Assembly: GCA_041736625.1 (NCBI GenBank)
Contig: JBGSTG010000117.1
Location: forward strand, 1 to 64,000
Reading direction: 5' to 3'
Length of the DNA stretch: 64,000 nt
Source of the DNA: M3007 sp041736625
Lineage (GTDB): Bacteria > Bacteroidota > Bacteroidia > Chitinophagales > Saprospiraceae
The notes under the pieces were generated by a model, which was not told the DNA's origin, did no database searches, and was given only the letters and a program-made list of their open reading frames with translations. Below, piece after piece: positions 44,081-54,301 of this stretch; the stretch's first letter is position 1, and each line of letters begins with the position of its first letter. Position numbers and translations under genes: made by a program.

Positions 44081-45571
44081 ATGACCAGAATACTGGCCGA
44101 ACTGCTGGATCACCTACCGACACTACGAGTGACGGGCGACGCGCGCGCGGAAGTCTCCGCTGTGACGTCGGATTCCCGCGCCGTTCAGCCGGGATCGGTT
44201 TTTGTGGCCGTCAGAGGCACACAGGTCGACGGGCACCAATTTATTTCCGAAGCCCTGAAGCTGGGCGCCCGAGCCATCGTGGCCGAGCAGTTGCCTGAAG
44301 ACCCGCGTTTAGGAACAATAATCACCGGCATTCAGGTATCCGACAGTGCAACCGCACTTGGCCTTCTGGCCGCCGCCTGGTACAACCATCCCTCTGCGGC
44401 TTTCGAACTGGTCGGCGTAACCGGAACCAACGGCAAAACCACCACCGTGACCCTCCTCCATCAGCTGTTCACCGCCCTGGGGTACACCTGCGGCTTGGTG
44501 GGCACGGTCGAAAACCGGATTGGCGAAAGTGTGCTGCCCAGCACACACACAACGCCCGATCCGGTGGCCCTGCAGAGGCTGTTTCGCCGGATGGCCGACG
44601 CCGGTTGCACGCACGTTTTTATGGAAACCAGCAGCCACGCCATTGACCAGCGCCGCATCGCCGGCGCGCAATTCCGTGGCGCCGTGTTCACCAACCTTAC
44701 CCACGATCACCTCGACTACCACGGCACGTTCGCCGCTTATCGGGATGCGAAAAAGAAACTCTTCGACGATCTTTCATCCGAGGCGTTTGCACTGATCAAC
44801 GCCGACGATAAAAACGGCACATTCATGCTCCAAAACTGCCGGGCCCAGAAAAGCACCTACGCGTTGCTCAAACCGGCCACGTTTAAAAGCAAGGTACTGG
44901 AGAACAGCCTGCCGGGCTTGCACATGCAGATCGACGGACAGGCCGTTCACGCCCGCCTGATCGGTCTGTTCAACGCCTATAACCTCACGGCTGCCTACGG
45001 CGTAGCCTGCCTGCTGGGCGAACAGCCGGAAGCCGTCCTGACCACCCTGAGCAACCTGAAGGGCGCCGAAGGGCGCTTTGAATGTCTGCCACACCCGCAT
45101 CTGTCCGGCGCCATGGGTATCGTAGACTACGCCCACACCCCCGATGCACTCCAAAACGTGCTGGAGACCGTCCGCGAATTAAAGCGGTCTTCGGGTCGCG
45201 TGATCACCGTGGTGGGCTGTGGCGGCGACCGCGACCGCGCCAAGCGGCCGCTCATGGCCCATACCGCTGCCCGGTGGAGCGAACAGGTAATCCTGACCAG
45301 CGATAATCCGCGCAGCGAGGAGCCGCAGGACATCCTGCGCGAAATGGAAACCGGCCTCGAAGCCGATCAACGCGCCAAAACACTGACCATCGAAAACCGC
45401 GAACAAGCCATCCGTACCGCTTGCAGGCTCCAGCGAACCGACGACATCGTGCTGGTGGCCGGCAAAGGACACGAAAAATACCAGGAGATAAAGGGCGTGA
45501 AACACCCTTTTGACGACAAGCAAACCCTCATGAGGGAAATGGCGGAAGCCATCCCTTTGGTAAAGAGATAA
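44081..45571 (+). CDS. murE: UDP-MurNAc-L-Ala-D-Glu--meso-DAP ligase
   Basis: 496 residues, usual length. P-loop GVTGTNGKTTTV (112-123), the Mur-ligase ETSSHAI segment, and the meso-diaminopimelate specificity motif DNPRSEEP near residue 408, which predicts DAP-type rather than Lys-type peptidoglycan. It starts 7 bp after ftsI. mraY follows after 164 bp with no murF between, which is normal for Bacteroidota. Confidence 0.96.
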   Translation: MTRILAELLDHLPTLRVTGDARAEVSAVTSDSRAVQPGSVFVAVRGTQVDGHQFISEALKLGARAIVAEQLPEDPRLGTIITGIQVSDSATALGLLAAAWYNHPSAAFELVGVTGTNGKTTTVTLLHQLFTALGYTCGLVGTVENRIGESVLPSTHTTPDPVALQRLFRRMADAGCTHVFMETSSHAIDQRRIAGAQFRGAVFTNLTHDHLDYHGTFAAYRDAKKKLFDDLSSEAFALINADDKNGTFMLQNCRAQKSTYALLKPATFKSKVLENSLPGLHMQIDGQAVHARLIGLFNAYNLTAAYGVACLLGEQPEAVLTTLSNLKGAEGRFECLPHPHLSGAMGIVDYAHTPDALQNVLETVRELKRSSGRVITVVGCGGDRDRAKRPLMAHTAARWSEQVILTSDNPRSEEPQDILREMETGLEADQRAKTLTIENREQAIRTACRLQRTDDIVLVAGKGHEKYQEIKGVKHPFDDKQTLMREMAEAIPLVKR

Positions 45572-45735
45572 TAGTGGAGGGACTATTATGACGTTTAGCG
45601 GTTGAGGGGGCGATGAAAATTGCCCCACAACCAAATCTGAAAGCCGCTGCGAATGTAGCATTTATATCATAAACCACCAACAGCCAACAAAAACAAATCA
45701 GTCAAAAGGCCTCGGCCAAACCCGCTTGGAATACC

Positions 45736-46992
45736 ATGTTGTACCATCTTTTTGAATACCTGAACGCGAACTTCGACCTGCCCGGCGCAGGCCTGTTCCA
45801 CTATATTTCGTTCCGGGCGGGCATGGCAATCATCATCTCCCTGCTGATTTCCCTGATCATCGGCAAACGCATGATCAGGTGGCTGCAGCGGCTGCAGATC
45901 GGCGAAAGCGTGCGCAACCTGGGTCTTCACGGCGAAAACCTCAAAGCCGGAACACCCACCATGGGCGGCATCATCATCATCGCCGCCACCCTGATCCCTT
46001 GCCTGTTGCTCGCCCGCCTCGACAATGTATACATTCTGCTGATGCTGTTTTCCACCATCTGGATGGCCGCCATCGGATTTGTAGACGACTACATCAAGGT
46101 TTTCAAAAAAGACAAAAAGGGCCTCAAAGGCATATTTAAAGTTCTGGGACAAGTCGGGCTCGGGCTCATCGTAGGTATCACCATGCTCCTGAGCAAGGAT
46201 ATGGTGGTTCGCATGACGCCCGAAAAAGCAGCCGCCCATCAATACGAAGTGGTAAACACCGTATGGGTGCCCCAAAACAACGCCGTCAATGCCCGCGAAC
46301 TGGCACACGTTAAAGCCCCCATTACCAACTTGCCGTTCCTGAGCAGCAATGAACTCGACTACTCGCGTTTTCTGTGGTTTCTGGGTGACCGGGCACCGGA
46401 TTTTACCTGGATCATTTTTATAGCCATGTGCATTGTGGTCATCACGGCGGTGAGCAACGGCGCCAACCTGACCGACGGATTGGACGGCCTGGCCACCGGC
46501 GTGTCCGCCATTGTCATCGCTGCTTTGGCCATGCTCACCTACGTGAGCGGCAACTCGGTGGCTGCCGACTTTTTGAACATCCTCTTTATTCCCAACAGCG
46601 GCGAGCTCGTGATCTTCGCCGCCTGCCTGCTGGGGGGCTGCATCGGCTTCCTGTGGTACAACGTTTTTCCGGCACGGGTATTTATGGGCGATACCGGTAG
46701 CCTGACGCTCGGTGGCATCATTGCCGCCCTGGCCATCGTAATCCGCAAGGAACTGCTCATCCCGGTGCTTTGCGGCGTATTCCTGATCGAAAACCTGTCG
46801 GTCATCCTTCAGGTTTGGTACTTCAAACGCACCAAAAAGAAATATGGCGAGGGACGCCGCATATTCCGCATGGCCCCCTTGCACCACCACTATCAAAAAC
46901 TGGGATACCACGAAGTGACCATAACCGTCCGCTTCTGGATTGTGCAGGTACTCCTGGCTGTCCTGACCGTCATCACCCTCAAAATCCGCTAA
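45736..46992 (+). CDS. mraY: Phospho-MurNAc-pentapeptide transferase
   Basis: 418 residues. Ten-helix membrane enzyme transferring phospho-MurNAc-pentapeptide to undecaprenyl phosphate, giving lipid I. Conserved sites: LGLHGENLKAGTPTMGG near the N-terminus, GFVDDYIKV (catalytic Asp pair), NLTDGLDGLATG, FMGDTGSL, and the Mg/His motif MAPLHHHYQKLG. The segment between helices at ~160-210 is somewhat extended, as in other Bacteroidota MraY. murD follows after 6 bp. Confidence 0.96.
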   Translation: MLYHLFEYLNANFDLPGAGLFHYISFRAGMAIIISLLISLIIGKRMIRWLQRLQIGESVRNLGLHGENLKAGTPTMGGIIIIAATLIPCLLLARLDNVYILLMLFSTIWMAAIGFVDDYIKVFKKDKKGLKGIFKVLGQVGLGLIVGITMLLSKDMVVRMTPEKAAAHQYEVVNTVWVPQNNAVNARELAHVKAPITNLPFLSSNELDYSRFLWFLGDRAPDFTWIIFIAMCIVVITAVSNGANLTDGLDGLATGVSAIVIAALAMLTYVSGNSVAADFLNILFIPNSGELVIFAACLLGGCIGFLWYNVFPARVFMGDTGSLTLGGIIAALAIVIRKELLIPVLCGVFLIENLSVILQVWYFKRTKKKYGEGRRIFRMAPLHHHYQKLGYHEVTITVRFWIVQVLLAVLTVITLKIR

Positions 46993-46998
46993 CCGAAC

Positions 46999-48375
46999 AT
47001 GAAAAGGCCCGAGAACATCGTCGTGTTGGGCTCCGGGGAATCCGGGGTGGGCGCCGCTTTGCTGGCCAGGCGACTCGGCATGCGCGTGTTCGTGTCGGAT
47101 AAAGGGGCAATCGCCCCGGGTTTCCGCCAGGAGCTGGCATCCGAGGGTATTGCGTTTGAGGAAAAACAACACAGCTTTGACCGCATAGCAGCGGCCGACG
47201 CCGTGGTAAAAAGCCCTGGCATACCCAACAGCCTACCCATGATCCGCCAATTGCGCGAGCGGGGCATACCGGTATGGGGCGAGATGGAGTTTGCCTGGCG
47301 CTTCGCCGGCCCCTGCCGGATGGCGGCGGTGACCGGCAGCAACGGCAAAACCACCACCACCGAGCTGCTGCACCACCTGTTGCGCGCAGCCGGCATGCCG
47401 GTCCGCATGGGCGGCAACGTGGGGCACGCGTTCGCCCGTCTGGTGGCCGACGACTGGGAAAACGGACGTCAAAACGACGGAGAGCGGGTGTTCGTCCTGG
47501 AGATCAGCAGTTTCCAACTGGAAGACACCGAAACTTTCCGGCCCGATGTGGCGATGCTCCTGAACATATCACCCGATCACCTGGATCGGTATGAATACCA
47601 GATGGAACGCTATGCCGCAGCCAAGTTCCGGATCGCGCAAAACCAGCAAAACGGCGACCTGTTTCTGTACAACGCCGACAACCCTGCTACCGTAGCCTAC
47701 CTGAATGCGCATCCGGTTGGCGGACCGGAAGTGCTCGGCTTGCACCAACCGGCGCCTCAAAACGGTCTGGTGGAGGCTGCCGGGCACCCGTTCGACCTGA
47801 GCGCCACCCTGCTTAAAGGTCCACACAACGCCTTTAACGCCCTGTTTGCGCTGACCGCTGCCCTGCGCCTGGGCGCCGCCGCCCCACCCCTGCAAGCGGC
47901 GATCAACAGCTTCCGTCCCCCGGCCCATCGCATGGAACCGGTAGGCGAAGTGGCCGGCGTGCAGTTCATCAACGACAGCAAGGCCACCAACGTCGATTCG
48001 GTGTTTTACGCCCTGTCGGCCATGACCCGGCCTGTGGTCTGGATCGCCGGCGGACAGGACAAAGGCAATGATTACAGCGTGCTGCTCCCCCTTGTGTCGG
48101 AAAAAGTGAAGGCTATCGTGTGTCTGGGAATCGACAACACGCCCCTGTTCAAGGCATTTGCCCACCTCGGAAAGGAAATGGTGGCGGTACAATCTGCCGA
48201 GGCGGCTGTGCGCGAAGCGGCAGCCCTCGCCCATCCCGGAGAGGTGGTGTTGCTGAGCCCTGCCTGCGCCAGCTTCGATCTTTTTGGCAATTATATGCAA
48301 CGCGGCGATCTGTTTCGCCAGGCCGTTCAACACCTGACCTCATCCACCAAAACTTCCGGCAATGTCACTGGCTAA
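46999..48375 (+). CDS. murD: UDP-MurNAc-L-Ala--D-Glu ligase
   Basis: 458 residues. An N-terminal Rossmann-like UDP site (VVLGSGESGVGAA), the P-loop VTGSNGKTTTT, the ISSFQLED segment, ISPDHLDRY, and the C-terminal INDSKATN. It adds D-Glu, supplied by MurI, to UDP-MurNAc-L-Ala. The 3' end overlaps ftsW by 14 bp, which implies coupled translation. Confidence 0.96.
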   Translation: MKRPENIVVLGSGESGVGAALLARRLGMRVFVSDKGAIAPGFRQELASEGIAFEEKQHSFDRIAAADAVVKSPGIPNSLPMIRQLRERGIPVWGEMEFAWRFAGPCRMAAVTGSNGKTTTTELLHHLLRAAGMPVRMGGNVGHAFARLVADDWENGRQNDGERVFVLEISSFQLEDTETFRPDVAMLLNISPDHLDRYEYQMERYAAAKFRIAQNQQNGDLFLYNADNPATVAYLNAHPVGGPEVLGLHQPAPQNGLVEAAGHPFDLSATLLKGPHNAFNALFALTAALRLGAAAPPLQAAINSFRPPAHRMEPVGEVAGVQFINDSKATNVDSVFYALSAMTRPVVWIAGGQDKGNDYSVLLPLVSEKVKAIVCLGIDNTPLFKAFAHLGKEMVAVQSAEAAVREAAALAHPGEVVLLSPACASFDLFGNYMQRGDLFRQAVQHLTSSTKTSGNVTG

Positions 48376-49495
48376 CCGCATCAAAGCTGAATTGAGGGGC
48401 GACCGAACGATCTGGATGATCATCGCCCTGCTGAGTATTTTCAGCATCCTGGCCGTGTATTCGGCCAGCAGCACCGTAGCCTGGCAACACCGCAACGGCA
48501 ATACCACGGGGTACCTGCTCAGCCACCTGGTGCGTCTGGGTTTTGGGCTGGTGCTGGTGTATCTGTGCCACCTGCTCCATTACCGGCAATATCAGCGCAT
48601 GGCGCCTTACCTCATTTTGGTCACGGTGCCGCTGCTTGGGCTCACCCTCTTCCTCGGTATGGAGATCAACGACGCCAACCGCTGGTTGCAGATTCCCGGT
48701 CTGGGGGTCAGTTTTCAGACGTCCGAGTTCGCCAAAATTGCGCTGATCATCTACATCGCCCGCGAGCTGACGCGCAAACAGGATTACATCCGAAGTTTCA
48801 AAGATGCCTTTTTACCGATCATTGTACCCGTGCTGATCGTGTGTGGCATGATCGCCCCGGCCAACCTGTCCACCGCAGCCCTGCTTTTCGCCACCTGCAT
48901 CGCCCTCATGTACATGGGTCGGGTGAGCATCCAGTACATCCTGTTGCTGGCGGTGCTGGGGCTTGTGGTGTTCGCTTTTTTGGTGGCCCTGGGACGGCTG
49001 GAGCCCGATCTGGTGCGCGTGGAGACCTGGTACAGCCGCCTCGATGAATTTGTGCACAATGCCGACGGTGGCTACCAGGTACAGCAGGCCAAAATTGCCA
49101 TAGCCAACGGCGGCATTTTCGGTGTGGGCCCGGGCAACTCCATTGCCCGCAATTTCCTGCCGTATGCGTACGCGGATTTTATCTACGCCATCATTTGCGA
49201 AGAATACGGCATGGTGGGCGGGCTGGTACTGATGACCCTGTACGTGCTGCTTTTCTTGCAGACCGTCAAGCTGGTCACCAACAGCCCCAAAGCTTTCGGA
49301 TCATTTCTGGCCATCGGTCTCAGCCTGCTCATCACCGTGCAGGCGCTGGGAAACATGGCCGTAAACGTTAATCTATTGCCGGCTACCGGACTCAACCTGC
49401 CGCTCATTTCCATGGGAGGCACCAGCATGCTGTTTACCTGCATCGCCCTGGGCATGATTCTGTCGGTGAGCAAATACATAGAAGGACTGGAATGA
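48362..49495 (+). CDS. ftsW: Septal peptidoglycan glycosyltransferase FtsW
   Basis: 377 residues. SEDS-family polytopic membrane protein. About nine to ten helices; SEDS hallmarks are QTSEFAKIALIIYIAREL, the large loop with GYQVQQAKIAIANGGIFGVG (catalytic region), EEYGMVGG, and the closing ATGLNLPLISMGGTSML. It polymerises lipid II at the septum with FtsI. Overlaps murD by 14 bp and murG by 4 bp (ATGA). Confidence 0.95.
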   Translation: MSLANRIKAELRGDRTIWMIIALLSIFSILAVYSASSTVAWQHRNGNTTGYLLSHLVRLGFGLVLVYLCHLLHYRQYQRMAPYLILVTVPLLGLTLFLGMEINDANRWLQIPGLGVSFQTSEFAKIALIIYIARELTRKQDYIRSFKDAFLPIIVPVLIVCGMIAPANLSTAALLFATCIALMYMGRVSIQYILLLAVLGLVVFAFLVALGRLEPDLVRVETWYSRLDEFVHNADGGYQVQQAKIAIANGGIFGVGPGNSIARNFLPYAYADFIYAIICEEYGMVGGLVLMTLYVLLFLQTVKLVTNSPKAFGSFLAIGLSLLITVQALGNMAVNVNLLPATGLNLPLISMGGTSMLFTCIALGMILSVSKYIEGLE

Positions 49496-50727
49496 AGACA
49501 CGTGAGCACATACGAATCCTGATTGCCGGAGGCGGTACCGGCGGGCATGTCTTTCCGGCCATTGCCATAGCGGACGCATTCCGCGAGCTGCACCCGAATA
49601 CGGAGTTTTTATTCGTCGGCGCCGTTGGCAAAATGGAAATGGAGCGCGTGCCCAAGGCTGGCTATCGCGTGGAGGGGCTGAATATCGCCGGTTTCCACCG
49701 GCCGCTGACGTTGCGCAATGCCTGGCGCAACCTGTCCTTTCCGTACAAGCTCATCACAAGTTTGTGGAAAGCCAAACGGCTCGTTCGACGGTTTGCGCCC
49801 CATGCAGTGGTCGGTACCGGCGGTTATGTTTCGGGTCCGGTGGTGCGCGCTGCGCAAGGGCTGAACATCCCGACGCTGATTCAGGAACAAAATTCACACG
49901 CCGGCATCACCAATAAGTTGCTCGGCGAAAAGGCGCTCGCGATTTGCGTTGCGTATGACGGCATGGAAGCGTATTTTCCTGAAGAAAAAATAATTTTCAC
50001 CGGTAATCCCGTACGGCAGGATCTGATGCACATCGAGACCCTGCGTGAGGAGGGCCTCCGCCATTTCGGGCTTGATCCTCAGAAGAAGACGTTGGTGGTG
50101 TTGGGCGGCAGTCTTGGCGCCCGCACCCTCAACCAGGCCATGATGTCGGGTTTCCGCTCACTGTCCGAACAGTCCGACCTGCAGGTAATCTGGCAATGCG
50201 GCCGCTTTTACGCCCACGAATGCCTGAACTCGGAAACCGCCGGCCTGCCGATCGTGCAAGCGCACCCTTTCATTGACCGGATGGATCTGTTATACGCCGC
50301 CGCCGATGTGATTGTATCGCGGGCAGGCGCCCTCACCATTTCCGAGCTTTGCCTGGTAGCCAAGCCTGTCGTACTGGTGCCTTCGCCCAACGTGGCAGAG
50401 GACCACCAAACCAAAAATGCACTGGCGCTGGTCGTTAAAGGCGCCGCCCGCCTCGTGCGCGACGCCGATGCCGAGGCGCAATTGATCGCCGAGGTGATCA
50501 ACATCCTGCAAAACGACGCACTGGCGTTTAGCCTTACCGAGTCTATTCGTCAGCTGGCCCGCCCGGGTGCAGCCCAGCAGATCGCCCGGGAACTGGAAAA
50601 AATTGTCCAAATTCAATCGCCTCCCCGCCCCGAAAAAAAGAAAAAGCAAGATAAAAAACGCATCTCCAAAAAACAACTGCGGGATGAATGGCCCGACATC
50701 ATCCGCAAAACGCGCAGCAATCCATGA
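49492..50727 (+). CDS. murG: Lipid II synthase (UDP-GlcNAc transferase) MurG with basic C-terminal tail
   Basis: 411 residues, about 40-50 longer than typical MurG. The donor/acceptor motifs IAGGGTGGHVFPAIAIA, GTGGYVSGPVV, QEQNSHAGITNK, LGGSLGARTLN and SRAGALTISEL are all present. The extra length is a Lys-rich tail after residue ~375 (PEKKKKQDKKRISKKQLRDE onward), which could strengthen membrane association (inference). Its stop overlaps the murC start as ATGA; the tail is encoded right up to that overlap. Confidence 0.95.
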   Translation: MKTREHIRILIAGGGTGGHVFPAIAIADAFRELHPNTEFLFVGAVGKMEMERVPKAGYRVEGLNIAGFHRPLTLRNAWRNLSFPYKLITSLWKAKRLVRRFAPHAVVGTGGYVSGPVVRAAQGLNIPTLIQEQNSHAGITNKLLGEKALAICVAYDGMEAYFPEEKIIFTGNPVRQDLMHIETLREEGLRHFGLDPQKKTLVVLGGSLGARTLNQAMMSGFRSLSEQSDLQVIWQCGRFYAHECLNSETAGLPIVQAHPFIDRMDLLYAAADVIVSRAGALTISELCLVAKPVVLVPSPNVAEDHQTKNALALVVKGAARLVRDADAEAQLIAEVINILQNDALAFSLTESIRQLARPGAAQQIARELEKIVQIQSPPRPEKKKKQDKKRISKKQLRDEWPDIIRKTRSNP

Positions 50728-52058
50728 AAACGATCTACTTCATCGGTATCGGCGGAATCGGCATGTCCGCACTCGCCCGCTACTACCAGCAGCGGGGAGC
50801 TACCGTTTTCGGCTATGATCGCACGGAAACGCCGCTTACCCGCGCCCTCGTGGCCGAAGGCATGCAAATACATTACACCGATGACGTTCGCCTCGTTCCC
50901 CCGCAAATAGACATGGTGGTGTACACACCGGCCGTTCCGGCATCCCACAGCGAGTTGCAATGGTTCCGTGCAAACGGCTATCCCGTGTATAAACGCGCCG
51001 AGGTGCTCGGGCTCATCAGCCGCGAAAAACGCGCGCTGGCCGTCGCCGGCACCCACGGCAAAACCACCACCTCGAGCCTGGTGGCCCACCTGCTGCGCGC
51101 CAGCGGCGTGGATGCCACTGCCTTCGTGGGTGGGCTGGCCCTCAACCTGGGCGGCAACTATGCTGCGGGCAACAGCGACTGGGTGGTGGTGGAAGCCGAC
51201 GAGTTCGACCGCAGCTTCCTGCACCTGCACCCCGAAGTGGCCATCCTGAACAGCATCGACCCGGATCACCTCGATATCTACGGCACACCGGAGGCCCTGC
51301 GCAACGCCTATGCGCAGTTTGCCGAACAGGTGAGCCCGAACGGCCTGTTGCTCATGCACGCTGACATCGACCTGCCCAGGGTCGGCAACGTCCAGACTTT
51401 TGGCGTTGAAAAAGGCGACTACCGCGCGCAAAACCTGCACGTGGAAGACGGCCGGATGGTATTCGACCTGCAAACACCCGCGCACCGGTTCAATGGGTTG
51501 CGCATGGCCTTTCCCGGTATTTACAACGTTTCAAACGCCACTGCCGCCATCGCCGCCGCCCTGTACGCCGGCGCACCGGCAGATCAGATAGCCCCGTCGC
51601 TCGCCACTTACAAAGGCGTGCACCGGCGCTTCGAATTCATCCTGCGCACCGAACAAGTGGTATTTATCGACGACTATGCGCACCACCCCGCCGAACTCGA
51701 GTCGGTCATTCAAGCCATCCGGGCGCTCTACCCGGACCGGCGGCTCACCGGCGTTTTCCAGCCCCACCTGTTCTCCCGAACACGCGATTTTGCCGACGGT
51801 TTCGCTGCTGCGCTGGACAAGCTGGACAGTGCGCTGTTGCTCGACATCTACCCCGCCCGGGAAGAACCGATTCCAGGTGTGGACAGCCGCATGATCCTCG
51901 ATCGCATGGCCCTGCCGGACCGCAGCCTCATGACCAAAGCCGAACTGCCGGGCGAGATCGCACAACGGCAGCCGGAGCTGCTGGTTACCCTCGGCGCCGG
52001 CGACATCGACGCCCTCGTGCAACCCCTTTCCAAAATCCTTCAAAACAAGATGCCGTGA
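50724..52058 (+). CDS. murC: UDP-MurNAc--L-alanine ligase
   Basis: 444 residues from the ATG at 50724 (ATGA overlap with the murG stop). An upstream in-frame ATG at 50688 adds 12 residues inside murG. Rossmann start IYFIGIGGIGMSALARYY, P-loop AGTHGKTTTSS, SIDPDHLDIY, and the C-terminal IDDYAHHPAEL and FQPHLFSRT. It adds the first residue of the stem peptide. Ends with a one-base overlap with ftsQ. Confidence 0.96.
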   Translation: MKTIYFIGIGGIGMSALARYYQQRGATVFGYDRTETPLTRALVAEGMQIHYTDDVRLVPPQIDMVVYTPAVPASHSELQWFRANGYPVYKRAEVLGLISREKRALAVAGTHGKTTTSSLVAHLLRASGVDATAFVGGLALNLGGNYAAGNSDWVVVEADEFDRSFLHLHPEVAILNSIDPDHLDIYGTPEALRNAYAQFAEQVSPNGLLLMHADIDLPRVGNVQTFGVEKGDYRAQNLHVEDGRMVFDLQTPAHRFNGLRMAFPGIYNVSNATAAIAAALYAGAPADQIAPSLATYKGVHRRFEFILRTEQVVFIDDYAHHPAELESVIQAIRALYPDRRLTGVFQPHLFSRTRDFADGFAAALDKLDSALLLDIYPAREEPIPGVDSRMILDRMALPDRSLMTKAELPGEIAQRQPELLVTLGAGDIDALVQPLSKILQNKMP

Positions 52059-52849
52059 TGAGAATACCGTCAATTTTACCGGACAAAATCCGCTACGACC
52101 GCCTCAGCTTTGTGGTGTTTGTACTCATCGTTGTGCTGCTGCTTGCCTCAGCCGTCACCCGCAGGCTCGAAAGTTTCGCACAGGCGGTGATGATCGACAT
52201 CAAGCCTTTGAACGGCGGCGCGCGCATGATCAGCGACTCCGACGTCCGGCAGCTGCTCCTCGAAGCATTTGGCAACACGCTCAACGGCACCGAACTGCGC
52301 AACATGGAAGTAGAGCGCATGGAGCGGGTGCTTGAAAGCGACCCTTTCATTGCCGACGCCGATGTGTACATCGACCAGCGCAACATTCTCCGCATCCGGG
52401 TGGTGCAACGCGAACCCATGCTGCGTGTGCTCGACAACCAGGGCGGCAACTATTATCTCGACGCAGCAGGGAACAAAATGCCCGTGTCAAAGCATTTCAC
52501 TGCCCGGGTGATGGTGGCCACCGGAAACATCGCGCCTTTTTCAACCGATTTTCTGGAAAAAAAACGCAACAGCCTGAAAGATGTGTACACCCTTGCCCGA
52601 AATCTCAACGAAGACGAATTGTGGAGCCGGTTTATCCAGCAAATTCACGTCAACAACGCCGGCGATTTGGTCATGACGCCCCTGGTAGGCGATCAGCACA
52701 TCATCGTCGGCAGTATACGCAACCTGAAAGACAAACTGGACCGGCTGAAAACATTTTACCGCGAAGGAATGCCCTACACCGGATGGCAAACCTACGAAAG
52801 CCTGAACCTGAAGTACGCAGGCCAGGTGGTATGCCGAAAAAAACATTGA
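52058..52849 (+). CDS. ftsQ: Cell division protein FtsQ
   Basis: 263 residues from the ATG at 52058; a GTG three bases earlier is an alternative. Topology: ~20 cytosolic residues, one membrane segment (FVVFVLIVVLLLASAV), then a POTRA-like and beta domain (MEVERMERVLESDPFIADAD, RVVQREPMLRVLD, YYLDAAGNKMPVSKHF). The segment VVQREP is the conserved FtsQ/DivIB strand. It joins FtsL to the divisome. Placed between murC and ftsA as expected. Confidence 0.92.
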   Translation: MRIPSILPDKIRYDRLSFVVFVLIVVLLLASAVTRRLESFAQAVMIDIKPLNGGARMISDSDVRQLLLEAFGNTLNGTELRNMEVERMERVLESDPFIADADVYIDQRNILRIRVVQREPMLRVLDNQGGNYYLDAAGNKMPVSKHFTARVMVATGNIAPFSTDFLEKKRNSLKDVYTLARNLNEDELWSRFIQQIHVNNAGDLVMTPLVGDQHIIVGSIRNLKDKLDRLKTFYREGMPYTGWQTYESLNLKYAGQVVCRKKH

Positions 52850-52885
52850 ATTGAATTCCTCATTTCCCACATAATTTTTTTGCAC

Positions 52886-54223
52886 ATGATAACCGAATTT
52901 ATTTCTCAACCGCAGGATGTAGTCGTAGCGCTCGACATCGGGACGACCAAGGTGTGCTGCATGGCAGGGCGCCGGAACACGCACGGAAAACTCGAAGTAC
53001 TGGGCGTCGGCAAAGTCGACAGCGTCGGCGTGCTGCGCGGCGTCGTCAGCAACATTGAAAAAACCGTCGCCGCGATTCGCGAGGCGGTGGAACTGGCCCA
53101 GCGCCAGGCCAAAATGAAATTTCGCGTGGTGTACGTCGGCATTGCCGGCCAACACATCAAAAGCCTCCAGCACCGGGGTATCCTGACCCGCGACAGCGAC
53201 CACACGGAAATCGAAAACCGCGACATCGATCGGCTGGTAAACGACATGTTCAAACTCGTGTTGCCTCCGGGCGACAAGATCATCCACGTGTTCCCTCAGG
53301 AATTCACGGTGGACAACGAGCAGGGCATCAGCGACCCTGTGGGCATGTGCGGCGTGCGGCTTGAAGCCAATTTCCACATCATTACCGGCCAGATCACGGC
53401 CATCAACAACATTTACCGCTGCGTGGAAAAAGCCGGCCTTAAAGTGGCCGAGCTGAATCTCGAGCCCCTGGCCAGCGCAGACGCCGTGTTGTCTGAAGAG
53501 GAAAAACAGGCCGGCGTTGCGCTGGTAGACATCGGCGGCGGCACCACCGACATCACCGTCTTTCAGGACGGCATCATCCGCCACACCGCGGTGATCCCTT
53601 TTGGTGGCAACGTGATCACCGCCGATATACGCGAAGGCTGCACGGTGATGCAGCCCCAGGCCGAAAAACTCAAGGTCAAATTCGGCTCCGCCATGGCATC
53701 CGAGGTGTACGACAACCGCATCATCACCATTCCAGGGCTGAAAGGGCGCGACCACAAGGAGATTAGCGAGAAGAATCTGGCCCGCATCATTCAGGCCCGC
53801 ATGGAAGAGGTATTCGATTACGTGCTCTGGGAGATCCGCCGCAGCGGCTACGAACGCCGGCTCATCGGTGGCATCGTGCTCACCGGCGGCGGCTCATTGC
53901 TCAACCACATCGAAAAACTTGCCGAGTACCACACCGGCATGAATTGCCGCGTCGGCGGGCCCGTTGAACAACTGGCCCACGGCTACCAGGAAAAAGTGTC
54001 GAGTCCCATCTTCAGCACCGGCATCGGCCTGTTGCTCAAGGGGCTCGAAGATCTACGCGAACAACCTGCACAACACGAAAACAACAATCACAACGACACG
54101 CCACCCCAGGCGCCCTCCAACGTCTCGGAAGAAAAATCGCCCTCCTGGCTGGAAAACGTGTTCCGGAAAACCAAAGAGTGGTTTGAAGCCGAACCCGACC
54201 TTGATTTTGAAAAAACGCATTAA
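52886..54223 (+). CDS. ftsA: Cell division protein FtsA
   Basis: 445 residues from the ATG at 52886; the frame opens at a TTG at 52880. Actin-like ATPase fold: phosphate-1 VVALDIGTTKVCCMAG, the 1C domain (~85-165), phosphate-2 VALVDIGGGTTDITVF, and the adenosine loop GGIVLTGGGSLL. The linker near the end is rich in Asn, Pro and Ser; the last segment (SPSWLENVFRKTKEWFEAE) is a likely amphipathic membrane-targeting helix. It anchors FtsZ to the membrane and precedes ftsZ by 78 bp. Confidence 0.96.
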   Translation: MITEFISQPQDVVVALDIGTTKVCCMAGRRNTHGKLEVLGVGKVDSVGVLRGVVSNIEKTVAAIREAVELAQRQAKMKFRVVYVGIAGQHIKSLQHRGILTRDSDHTEIENRDIDRLVNDMFKLVLPPGDKIIHVFPQEFTVDNEQGISDPVGMCGVRLEANFHIITGQITAINNIYRCVEKAGLKVAELNLEPLASADAVLSEEEKQAGVALVDIGGGTTDITVFQDGIIRHTAVIPFGGNVITADIREGCTVMQPQAEKLKVKFGSAMASEVYDNRIITIPGLKGRDHKEISEKNLARIIQARMEEVFDYVLWEIRRSGYERRLIGGIVLTGGGSLLNHIEKLAEYHTGMNCRVGGPVEQLAHGYQEKVSSPIFSTGIGLLLKGLEDLREQPAQHENNNHNDTPPQAPSNVSEEKSPSWLENVFRKTKEWFEAEPDLDFEKTH

Positions 54224-54301
54224 CCATCACCGTGCCAGGGCTGTTGCCCAGGGAGCGTCGCTACCCCGGATAAACAGCCGTAGCAACTAAATTACACCAC
54301 C

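Noticed and set aside
45667..47172. 501-codon minus-strand open frame
   Set aside because: Antisense to mraY and the murD start; composition is that of reversed membrane-helix codons.
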